Shown one piece after another: positions 32,880 to 42,041 of a DNA stretch of 46,476 nt; the first letter of the stretch is position 1; the number at the start of each line of letters is the position of its first letter. The stretch lies in assembly GCA_015065665.1 (NCBI GenBank), contig SVPX01000004.1:1-46476 (forward strand), given 5' to 3'. A program made the position numbers and the translations under genes. This stretch comes from Oscillospiraceae bacterium. GTDB lineage: Bacteria; Bacillota; Clostridia; Oscillospirales; Acutalibacteraceae. Below the pieces are notes generated by a model that saw only the letters and a program-made list of their open reading frames with translations, had not been told where the DNA came from and did not search any database.

Positions 32880-33489
32880 AGCATATTTTGAATTAATGAG
32901 AAATCGACCTGAGTTGTTCTCTCCCTCAGACATCTACCCTATTGTCACAGACAAAAAAACTCTTGAGGACTATACTCAGGCAACAAACAAACCTTTGGGT
33001 GTTGTATACCAAAGCGATTACCATATAGTTGTGGTAGATCTGATTGAAAATGATGACGGCTCGTACTACACCTATGAAAGAACCATCCCCGACAAAACAG
33101 GCAGAGGTGTTGTCTGTGTACCTGAGTATGAAGGAAAATACATTCTTCTCAGACAATATCGGCATCCTATTCGCGGTGTACAGCTTGGTTTTCCCAGAGG
33201 CTTCGGTGAAAACGGATTAACCTCCACACAGAATGCAAAAAAGGAACTTTCCGAGGAGCTGGAGGCTAATGTATCAGATGCCAGGAAAATTGGCGAAATT
33301 ACGCCGGACAGCGGTTTTTTGGGAGGTATTGTCGATATTCTCCACTGCACCGTAACCTCCTACAATCCAAACTCCCGAAATGAAGGAGTTCTGGAAACCC
33401 TCCTCTGCACTTACGAAGAACTTTCTCAGATGATAAAAGACGGCATCATCACAGACAGTTTTACAATCTGTGGATTTTCAATGCTCTGA
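32857..33489 (+). CDS. Nudix hydrolase, ADP-ribose pyrophosphatase-like
   Basis: A 210-residue Nudix enzyme. The Nudix box lies at about residues 113-137: GFPRGFGENGLTSTQNAKKE followed by LSEELEANV. The metal-binding Glu residues of the E-x-x-E-E part are kept, while the usual Arg of REUxEE is Lys. The strands RGVVCVPEYEGKYILLRQYRHP before the box match the ADP-ribose / nucleoside-diphosphate sugar group, which cleaves ADP-ribose to AMP and ribose phosphate. AGAGG precedes the ATG at 32857 by 6 bases. It is translationally coupled to the membrane protein upstream. The N-terminal 60 residues (IEAYFELMRNRPELF) are extra to a minimal Nudix domain. Substrate is a family-level guess. Confidence 0.88.
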   Translation: MKVTDCIEAYFELMRNRPELFSPSDIYPIVTDKKTLEDYTQATNKPLGVVYQSDYHIVVVDLIENDDGSYYTYERTIPDKTGRGVVCVPEYEGKYILLRQYRHPIRGVQLGFPRGFGENGLTSTQNAKKELSEELEANVSDARKIGEITPDSGFLGGIVDILHCTVTSYNPNSRNEGVLETLLCTYEELSQMIKDGIITDSFTICGFSML

Positions 33490-33507
33490 ATTACCGACCA
33501 AACAAAG

Positions 33508-33545
33508 CAGGTCACAGCAGACAACCTCCGCTGTGACCTGTTGTT
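33508..33545. terminator. Bidirectional intrinsic terminator
   Basis: An 11-bp perfect stem (33508-33518 with 33530-33540, 11-base loop) between the convergent Nudix and giant C genes, T-rich on the forward side. Confidence 0.85.
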
Positions 33546-33547
33546 AT

Positions 33548-36500
33548 TTATTTAGTTGCTTCCACAAGAGGTGAATAGATTGTATGCAGTTCACCGTCTG
33601 CTGTTCTGTACTGAACATAAGCCTTTGCAACCCAGGTCTGACCTGCGGGAACATTAGTCTTTGTCCAGGAAAAGGAATTTATGGGTTTGATGTTTGCACC
33701 TGAGGGGCCTCGGTCATACATATTTGCAAGACCTGAGCCTACTGTGAATTTAGACTCATCATAGAAGTCCTTATTGATTGCAAGGATACCTGCATCAACG
33801 AAGGTGATACCAAGCTCCTCCTCAGGCACATACCAGCTGAAGTAAAACACATTGGACGAACCCAGTAAAGTTGTATCAATCGTATCCACACTTACAAGAA
33901 TCTGATAATCTATATCTTCATCCTCATCTGCAAACACTGCTGTCAGAGATATATCTGCAGAAGGATAGAATTTATATGTTGTTTCATAACTTCTTACCTT
34001 ACCTGTACCGTCTACCCAATATGCAAACTTCTGACCTGCAGGTGCAGTATCAGCCACAACTGTTACTGAGTAGTTTGCATCGTAGATACCAGTACCTGAA
34101 CCGCCGTTAACTGTTACATTAACCTTGATAATCTGCTTTGTCCAGGTTGCAAGAACTGTTACATCCTCACCATTCGCTACCGCCTGTGCAATCTCTTCTG
34201 CTGTCATATTCCAGCCTGCAAAGTCAAAACCTACCTGCGTCACATCGTCAGGCATTGTGATTTCGTCTCCTGCAGCATAATACTGCATATCAATAATCTG
34301 TCCCAGACCGCCTGCAGCCTTATCATTCTTGAAGATTACTGTCTGTACACCTGTAATAACAGATACATAAACTGCCTTGTAAAAATCGTTACCTGTTGTT
34401 ATGAAGGTGTAACTGTAATCTGTGGTGAGAATCTGTCCGTTATCGGGATTTATCCATCCTATAAACTCCCTGTCAGGCACAATGTTTGCAGTAACAGTTG
34501 TTACTGCGCCAATGGGAGCTTTTGAATTTACATAAGATGTACCCTGAGGACGAGGTGCGCTGCCGTTTACAGAAATCGTAAATCCTGTGCCGCCTGTCAC
34601 ATTTATCTTAAGAGTACCGATGGTTTTCTCATACAATGCTCTGAGGGTAACATCTTCTGTCACATTCTCATAACTGCCGTTCCAACCTGTGAACTTATAT
34701 CCGCTGATTACAGGCACCTCAGGAGGTGTGGCAGACTTGCCAACTTCTACAACCTGCGTACTGATTTCCTTGCCGTTTACATCAAGGAACACAACCTTGT
34801 ATTCCAGTCCCTTAACACTTGTAGTAAGGGTATCTTTCTGAATATCAAGTGTAAATGTTACCTCGGATTTTCTTTCTAGAGTAAGTGTTGCATTGAACTG
34901 AGGCCACTCCATAGAGAAGTCCTCGTTTGCTGCCTTGAACTCATAGTCCCCTGCCTCAAGCACAAGAGTTGTGCTGAAGGTGCCATCCTCATTCTCTGTC
35001 ATAACATTGTCTGTTCCCCAGTTGTTGAAGGAACCCCTCAGATAGCAGATATCTGGAACATAATAAACCTGCAGGTAGTTTGTCATTTTGTTATATACAA
35101 AGGTATATGTACCGCCTGATGCCTCAAGTACGCAGTTATCAGCTCCGTCATATACGAAAAGTATGCCTTCTTCTGCTGTATTTACAGTTGTATTCTTGAT
35201 TGTGCCTGTGTGTCCGTACCAGGAGTTACCGCCCAGAATCTTGAACTGATAGGAGCCTTTTGTAAGTTCCATTGTAAGGGATACTGTGTTCTCGTCTACT
35301 GTCTGCATATTGGGGGTTGCGTTCCAGTTGTTGAATGTACCAACCAAAGCAACTGTAGACATTGAGCCTTCCTGTGACGCGGTACCGCCTGTAATCATAG
35401 AACCTGTAATCTGTATTTCATTGATAAGCACAAGTTCACCTGCTGAAGCAGAGATTGCAAACTTGATATATCTTGCATAAACAGGGTTACTACTTGCATC
35501 AAGACCTGCCCAGTAGGGAGCAGTCTGTCCGCTTGTGGGAGAAATTGTGGGGCTTAAGTATTCATAGGCCACACCGTCCATTGAGTAGTATACATTGATA
35601 TAGTCAAAGGCAGTTGCACCAACATTATTTGTACCCATAAAGGTGTGGATATTGATGCCTGTCACCTCTGCAACACCCTGTAAATCGATTGTAGCAATAG
35701 CACGGTTGCTGTTATTGGGATTAATGTTACCCGTGGCGGGATCCCCTGAATTGTAGAACCCAAACCAGGAAGAATCATTAATACCCGGTGTAAACAGAGA
35801 TGTTGCCTTGCCGTCTGTAAGGGATGCTGTATAAGGTGAGCCGGCATATGCAGGAGATACAAACTCCTTGCCCAGCGCCACATTCTCACCTGCAGAAGTG
35901 TTTACAGTACCCAGCACCTGAACCTCGTTGAGAAGTGTCCATGTGTACTGGCAATCCACATCAATTCTCAGGTATCTTGCAACTGTGTTGTTGCCTGTGT
36001 AGGTTGCCCAGCAAGTACCGATTGCACACTCACCAAGCATAAGGTCGCCCAGTTCATAGAAGTTCACATTATCTACTGATGCGTATACCTTTGCGCCTTT
36101 GGGAGCACCAACTGTCCCGCCGTTTATTGTGTCAGAGCCGTTACCTGCGTAGAAATGAGCCAGAACTGTGCTTATATTGTATCGTTTGCCCAGGTCCAGA
36201 TTTACAATACCCACCCCTGATGTTGTGTTGGCGTTACTACTGTTGTCATTAAGAAAACCGAACCACTCGCCATCAAGGTCTGTGTCAGCAATTCCGTCTG
36301 TAAGTGATGCGTCAAAATCCGTATTGGCAGGAGCAGGTGCCGTAACTGTAGTGGTTGTGATTTTCTCAGGAGCAGGAACAACTGCCGCCGCACCCTCAGA
36401 AAAAGAGATATTTGCAGAAACAGAAACTGCTGTGCTGTAAGACTGGGGACTGATACCTGAGAAGGTAATTTTGTCGCCAACCTTTGCATTGTTCATCATA

Positions 36501-38233
36501 TTCCAGTTATAGATACTTGCCACATTTGTTGTATCGTAGTGAGCCGCAAAGAGAATCTCATCGGACTCAAGCTCTACAAACTCACCCTCTTTGCCGCTCC
36601 CTGAGAATTTCTCTGTAACAACCCAGGAGTTCTGAGCATTGTCCCACTTTGAACGCAGATTAAGAGTAAGGTGGATGTTTGCGTTTGCACTTGTCAGAAG
36701 TCCGCCATTAAAAGCAGAAGTAAAGAGTACTGCACCACCGGGTGTTACTGCCTCGTTTCTGCCGTACATAGCAACAGAATCCTTGGGCATAAACTTGGCA
36801 AAAGCAGCAGGTTTAACATCTGTACCTGCATCAAGGGCAGTTGCACCTGAAAGTCTGACTCTGTCACCAACATTGAGGCTTTTCAGCAAAGCATAGTTTC
36901 TTCCGCTGCCTGCAACAGCACCTGAGGTCACTCCGTTTTCCCAATCGTGTGCCGCAATAAGGAACTCGTCACTTTCAAGCTGGATAGAAGGAGTTGCTGT
37001 GCCGATACCCTCAGACACAGACTTAACAATATTCATTCCCTGACTTGCGTCCCATTTAAACACAACATTTACTGTGTATGCAATGTTTGCGTTGCTTACA
37101 GTAATAAGTCCCCCGTTCCATGTGGGAGAATAAAGCACACAGTCACCTGATGTAATCTTTCGGTTTCTACCCTTTATCTCAATGCCTTCGTTGTTATATG
37201 CAATAGTATTAGAGCCTGTTGCATCTAAAAGTGCTGTAAGTGTTGCCTCGGCTGCATTTACAACATCCTCCGTAGCAGAGTCATCCGCAAGTACTCTGAG
37301 AGCGTTATCGTAGGCTTCTCTGATTTTAGTGATATTTGCTTCTATATAATTTCTGTGAGAAATGGTCTGCGCCCTGTTAACAGCCGCCTGAAGCTCATCT
37401 TTTACATCATCAACCTCGTAGTTATTGAAGCCGTAAGCCTTGACGATAGAAGGATAGTCCTTGTAGCAGATATCTGCATCGTAGGGGCCGTACTTAACGC
37501 CGTTGTATGTAAAGTAGTGTTTGTCTGTCCATTGATACATACCATACTGTGTGCTGTATGTTGTGCCGTACTTATCGTAACCTGCATCGTAGGTGCCGTC
37601 ACCTGCATAGTGAGCCACCCAACCCTCGTAGGTTGTGGGCAGAGAAGAAGATGTAATCCAGCTCTGAGTAATCCAGCTTTTCATACTGTAAAGTCCCATA
37701 AGGTAGCCTTCTTCTACAAAAGCATCAATAAAGGTGTTGATAATATTAAGAGCTGTTGCAGTAGGCAGGTCAGCCTGTGCATCATCCTCATAGTCAAAGT
37801 AGAAAGGATACTCAAACTTCTTATCTCCAAGCCACTGTTTACACTTTGCTATATCCTCATTAACTGCATCCACAGTAGTTGCATAGGAATAAAAATATGC
37901 TCCAACATCAAGCCCTGCTGCCTTTGCTCCGACATAGAATTCCTCAAAGCAAGGGTCAACTGCGGTCATCTTTGAGGTGCCAAGCCGCAGAATTATGTAC
38001 TCGTAGCCCATAGCCGCAATAGCATTGAAGTTTACCGCATCCTTCTGCCAGGAGGAAAGGTCAAGGCCTTTGCAGTAAATCTTGCCGTCACCCTTGAATC
38101 CGCCCTTATATCCTCTGTCATAACCGTTCTGAGCCGTTGTGGCAGATGCTGGAACAAAGCATAAGGTCAGGCAGGAAACAAACACCATAACCGCCAATAT
38201 CACCGAGATTGTTTTAGTAAAGAAATTTTTCAA
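33548..38233 (-). CDS. Large secreted GH25 protein with discoidin, starch-binding-like and InlB-type modules (giant C)
   Basis: A 1561-residue secreted protein. A signal peptide (about 1-31) is followed by a GH25 domain (about 55-265) with GLDLSSWQ, FYFDYEDD and DADIC at the catalytic positions; a FIVAR-like helical segment (about 270-342); two copies of a roughly 105-residue unit containing GRN...NGGL (about 348-455 and 488-598); two discoidin/F5-8C-type carbohydrate-binding domains (about 632-776 and 782-945); two modules of the GTFNNW / GSFNNW type like starch-binding E-set domains; and InlB/Listeria-type beta repeats (FTGWNGSYENVTEDV, FAGWN). It resembles a surface muramidase that also grips host or dietary glycans. 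It lacks the Cys/His arrays and the C-terminal domain of giants A and B. The start is TTG at 38233 with GGAGAGG 8 bases upstream. Confidence 0.85.
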   Translation of the reverse strand: MKNFFTKTISVILAVMVFVSCLTLCFVPASATTAQNGYDRGYKGGFKGDGKIYCKGLDLSSWQKDAVNFNAIAAMGYEYIILRLGTSKMTAVDPCFEEFYVGAKAAGLDVGAYFYSYATTVDAVNEDIAKCKQWLGDKKFEYPFYFDYEDDAQADLPTATALNIINTFIDAFVEEGYLMGLYSMKSWITQSWITSSSLPTTYEGWVAHYAGDGTYDAGYDKYGTTYSTQYGMYQWTDKHYFTYNGVKYGPYDADICYKDYPSIVKAYGFNNYEVDDVKDELQAAVNRAQTISHRNYIEANITKIREAYDNALRVLADDSATEDVVNAAEATLTALLDATGSNTIAYNNEGIEIKGRNRKITSGDCVLYSPTWNGGLITVSNANIAYTVNVVFKWDASQGMNIVKSVSEGIGTATPSIQLESDEFLIAAHDWENGVTSGAVAGSGRNYALLKSLNVGDRVRLSGATALDAGTDVKPAAFAKFMPKDSVAMYGRNEAVTPGGAVLFTSAFNGGLLTSANANIHLTLNLRSKWDNAQNSWVVTEKFSGSGKEGEFVELESDEILFAAHYDTTNVASIYNWNMMNNAKVGDKITFSGISPQSYSTAVSVSANISFSEGAAAVVPAPEKITTTTVTAPAPANTDFDASLTDGIADTDLDGEWFGFLNDNSSNANTTSGVGIVNLDLGKRYNISTVLAHFYAGNGSDTINGGTVGAPKGAKVYASVDNVNFYELGDLMLGECAIGTCWATYTGNNTVARYLRIDVDCQYTWTLLNEVQVLGTVNTSAGENVALGKEFVSPAYAGSPYTASLTDGKATSLFTPGINDSSWFGFYNSGDPATGNINPNNSNRAIATIDLQGVAEVTGINIHTFMGTNNVGATAFDYINVYYSMDGVAYEYLSPTISPTSGQTAPYWAGLDASSNPVYARYIKFAISASAGELVLINEIQITGSMITGGTASQEGSMSTVALVGTFNNWNATPNMQTVDENTVSLTMELTKGSYQFKILGGNSWYGHTGTIKNTTVNTAEEGILFVYDGADNCVLEASGGTYTFVYNKMTNYLQVYYVPDICYLRGSFNNWGTDNVMTENEDGTFSTTLVLEAGDYEFKAANEDFSMEWPQFNATLTLERKSEVTFTLDIQKDTLTTSVKGLEYKVVFLDVNGKEISTQVVEVGKSATPPEVPVISGYKFTGWNGSYENVTEDVTLRALYEKTIGTLKINVTGGTGFTISVNGSAPRPQGTSYVNSKAPIGAVTTVTANIVPDREFIGWINPDNGQILTTDYSYTFITTGNDFYKAVYVSVITGVQTVIFKNDKAAGGLGQIIDMQYYAAGDEITMPDDVTQVGFDFAGWNMTAEEIAQAVANGEDVTVLATWTKQIIKVNVTVNGGSGTGIYDANYSVTVVADTAPAGQKFAYWVDGTGKVRSYETTYKFYPSADISLTAVFADEDEDIDYQILVSVDTIDTTLLGSSNVFYFSWYVPEEELGITFVDAGILAINKDFYDESKFTVGSGLANMYDRGPSGANIKPINSFSWTKTNVPAGQTWVAKAYVQYRTADGELHTIYSPLVEATK

Positions 38234-38489
38234 TAAAATCCTCTCCCCTGAGCGAATTTATACATAGAAAGAATTACACAGTATATTCATAGTCATTTTA
38301 CCATACATTCTCAGAGACCAAAAGAATAAATCTTAAATTTCTACACCTTCACCTTAAAATCAGCATAAGTGCCAATCTGAGCGATTATTTATTAATCATC
38401 TTGCCGAAAAACCATTTATTATGCTAAATTTTCTTGCAAGATTTTCTTTCAGGTGTTAAACTCAATGTAGTTGTAAAGGAGTGTGGTTT

Positions 38490-39134
38490 ATGGGATTTCT
38501 CACAAACAGCAGAAGATTCAATATTTTCTCTAATATCGCACAGGTTATTCTGATTGTACTCATCTTTCCGCTTATAGCCTGGTTATTCAATCCCTCTGAT
38601 CTTAATAATTTTATAAGTTCTATTCCCATATTTGAAATATGGTACGATATCCTGATAAAATCACAGGCAATATCTGCAGACAATGTTCTGACAGTATTCA
38701 TCAATTCTTTTTTTGAAGCCATAATCATGGCTCTGTGTATCCGTATTTTTAAAGCACTCCACGACTTTTTCAATCTAAACGGAACATACATCCTTGCAAC
38801 CTTTGCAGGAGTAATGGTTGCCGTCCTTTTGTTCAAGGCACTATCCGTTACAGGTGCAATACAGTTTATCCTGTACCTTGTAATCTGTGTGGTCGGCATC
38901 TCGTTTATGTTCAAAGCCGCCTTTGGCTCATCAACACTCCTGAATGTACCCGACCTGCTCAAACTTCTTATCGAAAGCGTTCTTGCGGTAATTGTATGTT
39001 GCTATACAACCGCCCTTATTATGACTCGAAACGGTGAACTTTCCATAGGCAAGTTCATTACAATATCTCTGATAACCGCTCTATCAGCCTTCCTCACCTG
39101 GCTTGTAACAAGAGAAAGAAGAGCAACCCAATAA
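38490..39134 (+). CDS. Polytopic membrane protein of unknown function
   Basis: A 214-residue protein with about six hydrophobic helices (NIAQVILIVLIFPLIAWLF near the start; IIMALCIRIFKAL, YILATFAGVMVAVLLF and FILYLVICVVGISFMF in the middle; VLAVIVCCYTTALIM and ISLITALSAFLTWL at the end). No family is recognised and there are no clear catalytic motifs. The ATG at 38490 follows AAAGGAG with 8-base spacing; a GTG at 38481 would lie inside that element. It is alone, divergent from giant C and ended by its own terminator. A weak promoter (TTGCCG, 18 bases, TAAATT) lies about 60-90 bases upstream. Confidence 0.6.
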   Translation: MGFLTNSRRFNIFSNIAQVILIVLIFPLIAWLFNPSDLNNFISSIPIFEIWYDILIKSQAISADNVLTVFINSFFEAIIMALCIRIFKALHDFFNLNGTYILATFAGVMVAVLLFKALSVTGAIQFILYLVICVVGISFMFKAAFGSSTLLNVPDLLKLLIESVLAVIVCCYTTALIMTRNGELSIGKFITISLITALSAFLTWLVTRERRATQ

Positions 39135-39138
39135 ACAA

Positions 39139-39180
39139 AAACCTCTGTACACCCGAAAAAGGTATACAGAGGTTTAGTTT
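39139..39180. terminator. Bidirectional intrinsic terminator
   Basis: An 11-bp perfect stem (39139-39149 with 39165-39175, 15-base loop) between convergent genes, with A-rich and T-rich flanks. Confidence 0.82.
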
Positions 39181-39206
39181 ATTTAATATGAACTTGAAAA
39201 CGCTGT

Positions 39207-40076
39207 TTAATCAGCAAACTCTACTGACTTTGCCCAATCCATAATCAGGGGCTCAGCTTCGCTTACATATTCTTCGGGGGTTGCAAACTGTATAAGCCAG
39301 AAAGCATCCTGAGATTTGTATGCGTAAGAAAAATATTCATAGGTAGTCTTTGTATCAGGGTTGTAATAATCGTAGTTAAAATATGTAAGGTCGCCAAACT
39401 TCTTAACCTGTGTATCTTTTAACTCATTTACCTCAACAACAATACCTGCATATTCTTCTACGGTGTAATCTCCGAACCCCTCTAAAAGGGAGAAGTCTTC
39501 TTTTGTAACAAGTACCGCTACATTCTCTGAATCGTATGCAGCAAGGTAACCCTCCGCCTGAACTTCTCTGAAGTCATCCGTAAGAGTTATGCTCATATTC
39601 TCTTTTGTGAAAGTTTCAGGCTCAGCAGGTGAATCGGATACAATACCCCAACCCACAAAGATGCCGATAATAACACCTACAATACAGGCAACAATCAGCA
39701 CAACAAGCCCTTTGCGTGTACCTTTTTTACGATTCTCCTCTACACCCTCGCTGTTGTTATTATCAAAGCGGAATGCGTTACCACTTGCAGGATTGTACTG
39801 GTTCTGACCTGTAAGCAAGAGGTCATAATCTCCTGCAGGAATATCAAAGTAATCGTTGCAGTAATCCTTGCTCAGTTTATCAAAGATAGCATAAACTCTT
39901 GTTTCTTCATTGCCGATAACAAAAGTTTTCTCTTCTCCGTTTTTCAGATCACCGATTTTGCGGCAGGGTACACCGTTTATAGTCAAATCCCCTGAAACTC
40001 TGTCCTCAATGTAGATTTTCAGTTTTCCAAGACAGCCCACAAAACTTTTCTTTCTTCTGATTGTAAGATTCCTCAT
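39207..40076 (-). CDS. Single-pass membrane protein with cytoplasmic and external domains
   Basis: A 289-residue protein. Residues 1-95 look like a compact beta-rich domain rich in Lys, Gly and Asp (KLKIYIEDRVSGDLTINGVP, IPAGDYDLLLTGQNQY), probably cytoplasmic. A Lys/Arg stretch (RKKGTRKG) precedes one membrane helix (about 122-143, VVLIVACIVGVIIGIFVGW). The outer domain (about 150-289) is acidic and has a late SYAYKSQDAFWLIQF block, a style seen in small secreted proteins of Clostridia. No family recognised. GGAGG lies before the ATG at good distance. A hairpin separates it from the upstream reverse gene, so it is likely transcribed on its own. Confidence 0.6.
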   Translation of the reverse strand: MRNLTIRRKKSFVGCLGKLKIYIEDRVSGDLTINGVPCRKIGDLKNGEEKTFVIGNEETRVYAIFDKLSKDYCNDYFDIPAGDYDLLLTGQNQYNPASGNAFRFDNNNSEGVEENRKKGTRKGLVVLIVACIVGVIIGIFVGWGIVSDSPAEPETFTKENMSITLTDDFREVQAEGYLAAYDSENVAVLVTKEDFSLLEGFGDYTVEEYAGIVVEVNELKDTQVKKFGDLTYFNYDYYNPDTKTTYEYFSYAYKSQDAFWLIQFATPEEYVSEAEPLIMDWAKSVEFAD

Positions 40077-40128
40077 AATCTCAACCTCCTGTCTACTATA
40101 TTAGCACACCAAACATCAAAAAGCAACA

Positions 40129-40168
40129 AAATTATCCCGTAGGCTGTGATAAGTCTGTGGGATAATTT
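40129..40168 (-). terminator. Probable intrinsic terminator
   Basis: AAATTATCCC / GGGATAATTT stem (40129-40138 with 40159-40168) with a 20-base loop, directly after the stop codon of the 115-residue reverse-strand protein. Confidence 0.65.
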
Positions 40169-40177
40169 ATTGTTATT

Positions 40178-40525
40178 TTATTGAAAACTCTTTATATATT
40201 CAGGCTCCTGCTCTATTGCTTTCATAAGGTCATCCATATTTTCAAACAGGGACTTACGGCAGTCCTTGTGATAGGGCACCCATTGTGCCGGGAGAGCCCC
40301 CTCTATATCACAGATATAGTTCCATTCATCATCCTCTAGACGCTCTATAACCTCCAGCGCATAAATATACATTCCCCGATGCTCTGAGATTACATATCTT
40401 TTTGTAGAGTCTCTTGAATACAAAACTTTTTTTACTTTACCCTCTCTGCCGTCAAGCTCCCTGTCATACATCATAGACACCAGCTCACTCCAGAGGATAT
40501 AATTGTTATCATTCATAAATTTCAT
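40178..40525 (-). CDS. Small soluble protein of unknown function
   Basis: A 115-residue protein with no signal peptide or membrane helix. It mixes strands (KVKKVLYSRDSTKRYVISEHRGMYIYALEVIERLEDDEW) with a C-terminal helix (SLFENMDDLMKAIEQEPEYIKSF), a layout common in small uncharacterised Firmicutes proteins and immunity-like proteins. I do not recognise it. The ATG at 40525 follows GGTGAG; an upstream GTG at 40537 is within that element. The 263 bases upstream (40526-40788) hold only AT-rich sequence, presumably divergent promoters, with no further gene. Confidence 0.55.
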   Translation of the reverse strand: MKFMNDNNYILWSELVSMMYDRELDGREGKVKKVLYSRDSTKRYVISEHRGMYIYALEVIERLEDDEWNYICDIEGALPAQWVPYHKDCRKSLFENMDDLMKAIEQEPEYIKSFQ

Positions 40526-40788
40526 TTTTCTCACCAATTTTCAACATTGCAACCATTGTTTATTTTAGTTGTCAGGGGATATACAACCAAGGTCTTCGAT
40601 TTGGATAATTGCAACATTGATTATATCAAGAAATATATATTAATTCAATATCACAAAACAGAACATCATTTTAAAACCCTGCTGTTTTTTGTCTTAATGT
40701 TCTATCATAACATAGTTACACCCTTTACAACACATCCATCAGGTGATATACTCAACACAGCATAATTTATAAATAAGGGGGCTTTAGT

Positions 40789-41841
40789 ATGAACTATGAT
40801 TTTGGGAGTATGCTTTTTATAATTATTCTAGACCTTGCAGTCTGCCTTTTTCTTTACTTCCTTGGCAGAAGGATTTATAACTTCTTAGACAACGGTATCA
40901 GCAGACTGGGCAATACTATGATTCTGTGGGACCTTGCTCTGTTCGGCAGAAACTATTTTCTCAGACTTCTGGAAAAAAAGCAGAAGCACATAGACAAAGC
41001 AAGAGATAAAAAGAAAACTCTGATTTATATACTCTTAACCCGCCCTCAATATGCATTTGGAGTCCTGTGTTGCATTTACGCAGCAATTGTTATTTTTACA
41101 GCAGACAATCCATCAGCACAGTTTTTACAGATGGCAGAGGTGACATTTGCAGGAGCTTTTTTGGATTTTATGGATTTGACGTCAGGCTCAAACTCCGATA
41201 TATCCGGAACAACTTTCATCCTTGCTATGGTGGGCAACTACATAGCCAACTGGCTTTTTATCCGCCGTTTCAGACAAGACGAAGATACTAAAACGATTAA
41301 CTTACTTATCCGTATACTTCTGAATATCTTAGAGATTGTCCTCTTTGCAGGTACAACCCTCTTTATATCAGATATTCTCAGCACAAAGCCTGTTGTAAAC
41401 TTTGCGGATTTTATTATTTCAGGCGATATGGTAACCACACTCTTTTCTTTTATTCTTTTTGCTCTTGTTTTTGTCTCTTTGCTGTATCCCATAGGCAAAA
41501 TGCTTCTTACTTGGCTCAAGGATATGCTTGACTCTTTTGCAGTATTGGGTACCCTTTTCCTGGTGGGTTTCCTTATTGGCTGTATTGGATACGGAAAGTC
41601 CATCGACAATGATCTTCTCTTTATACTCTGCATTCTTTTATGTCAGAAACTTGTGGAATGGCTCTTTTACGGAAACGCTATTCGCAATCTGTTCCGCAGA
41701 AAGCCTGAACCTATAGGAAACTATAATAAAACTAACAACCGAGTTCCCGATGAAAATGACATCATACCACGCAAATATATACGCAAACGTTACAAAGATA
41801 ACAGTCTTACTTGCCCTGAATACTATAATATATCCCCCTAA
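40789..41841 (+). CDS. Polytopic membrane protein of unknown function
   Basis: A 350-residue protein with about eight hydrophobic helices (LFIIILDLAVCLFLYFLG at the start; YAFGVLCCIYAAIVIF, FILAMVGNYIANWLFI, ILEIVLFAGTTLFISDIL, LFSFILFALVFVSLLY and LFLVGFLIGCIGYG further on) and a hydrophilic tail of about 55 residues rich in Asn, Arg and Tyr. A charged loop (LLEKKQKHIDKARDKKK, about 62-78) is probably cytoplasmic. No family recognised and no catalytic motif seen. AAGGGGG precedes the ATG. It stands alone between a long AT-rich region and a weak terminator. Confidence 0.6.
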   Translation: MNYDFGSMLFIIILDLAVCLFLYFLGRRIYNFLDNGISRLGNTMILWDLALFGRNYFLRLLEKKQKHIDKARDKKKTLIYILLTRPQYAFGVLCCIYAAIVIFTADNPSAQFLQMAEVTFAGAFLDFMDLTSGSNSDISGTTFILAMVGNYIANWLFIRRFRQDEDTKTINLLIRILLNILEIVLFAGTTLFISDILSTKPVVNFADFIISGDMVTTLFSFILFALVFVSLLYPIGKMLLTWLKDMLDSFAVLGTLFLVGFLIGCIGYGKSIDNDLLFILCILLCQKLVEWLFYGNAIRNLFRRKPEPIGNYNKTNNRVPDENDIIPRKYIRKRYKDNSLTCPEYYNISP

Positions 41842-41871
41842 AAATAGCCGAAGATAACTCCGGCTGTTTTT
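41841..41871 (+). terminator. Weak intrinsic terminator
   Basis: AAAATAGCCG / CGGCTGTTTT stem (41841-41850 with 41861-41870, one T-G wobble, 10-base loop) ending in a T-rich run right at the stop codon of the membrane protein. Confidence 0.6.
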
Positions 41872-41876
41872 ATTGA

Positions 41877-41990
41877 ACTTCCTGTGACTACGGCATTGTT
41901 GCAGGTGAGGGTATAGTTCTGACTATACCCGAATGCATTATGGTCAAGAAACTTGCAGAGAGGGTGTACTTGGGCTTATCAGCGTTGTAA
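41877..41990 (+). pseudogene. Possible coding remnant with strong internal hairpin
   Basis: The 200 bases between genes contain a stop-to-stop frame of 37 codons with protein-like composition (CDYGIVAGEGIVLTIPE, then CIMVKKLAERVYLGLSAL). It has no ribosome site, so it is likely the end of a decayed gene; I do not recognise the parent. Inside it, GGGTATAGT-tctg-ACTATACCC (41909-41930) is a perfect 9-bp hairpin without a T-run. Either the coding look or the hairpin could be the relevant signal. It ends 51 bases before the acetyltransferase gene. Confidence 0.3.
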
Positions 41991-42041
41991 TTAAACACCC
42001 CGAATACACAATATTAAGATAAAAAACAAAGGAGAATTATT

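Noticed and set aside
40526-40788. Partial GCAACATTG-like repeats in the AT-rich region
   Set aside because: Copies are short and imperfect and could arise by chance in AT-rich DNA.
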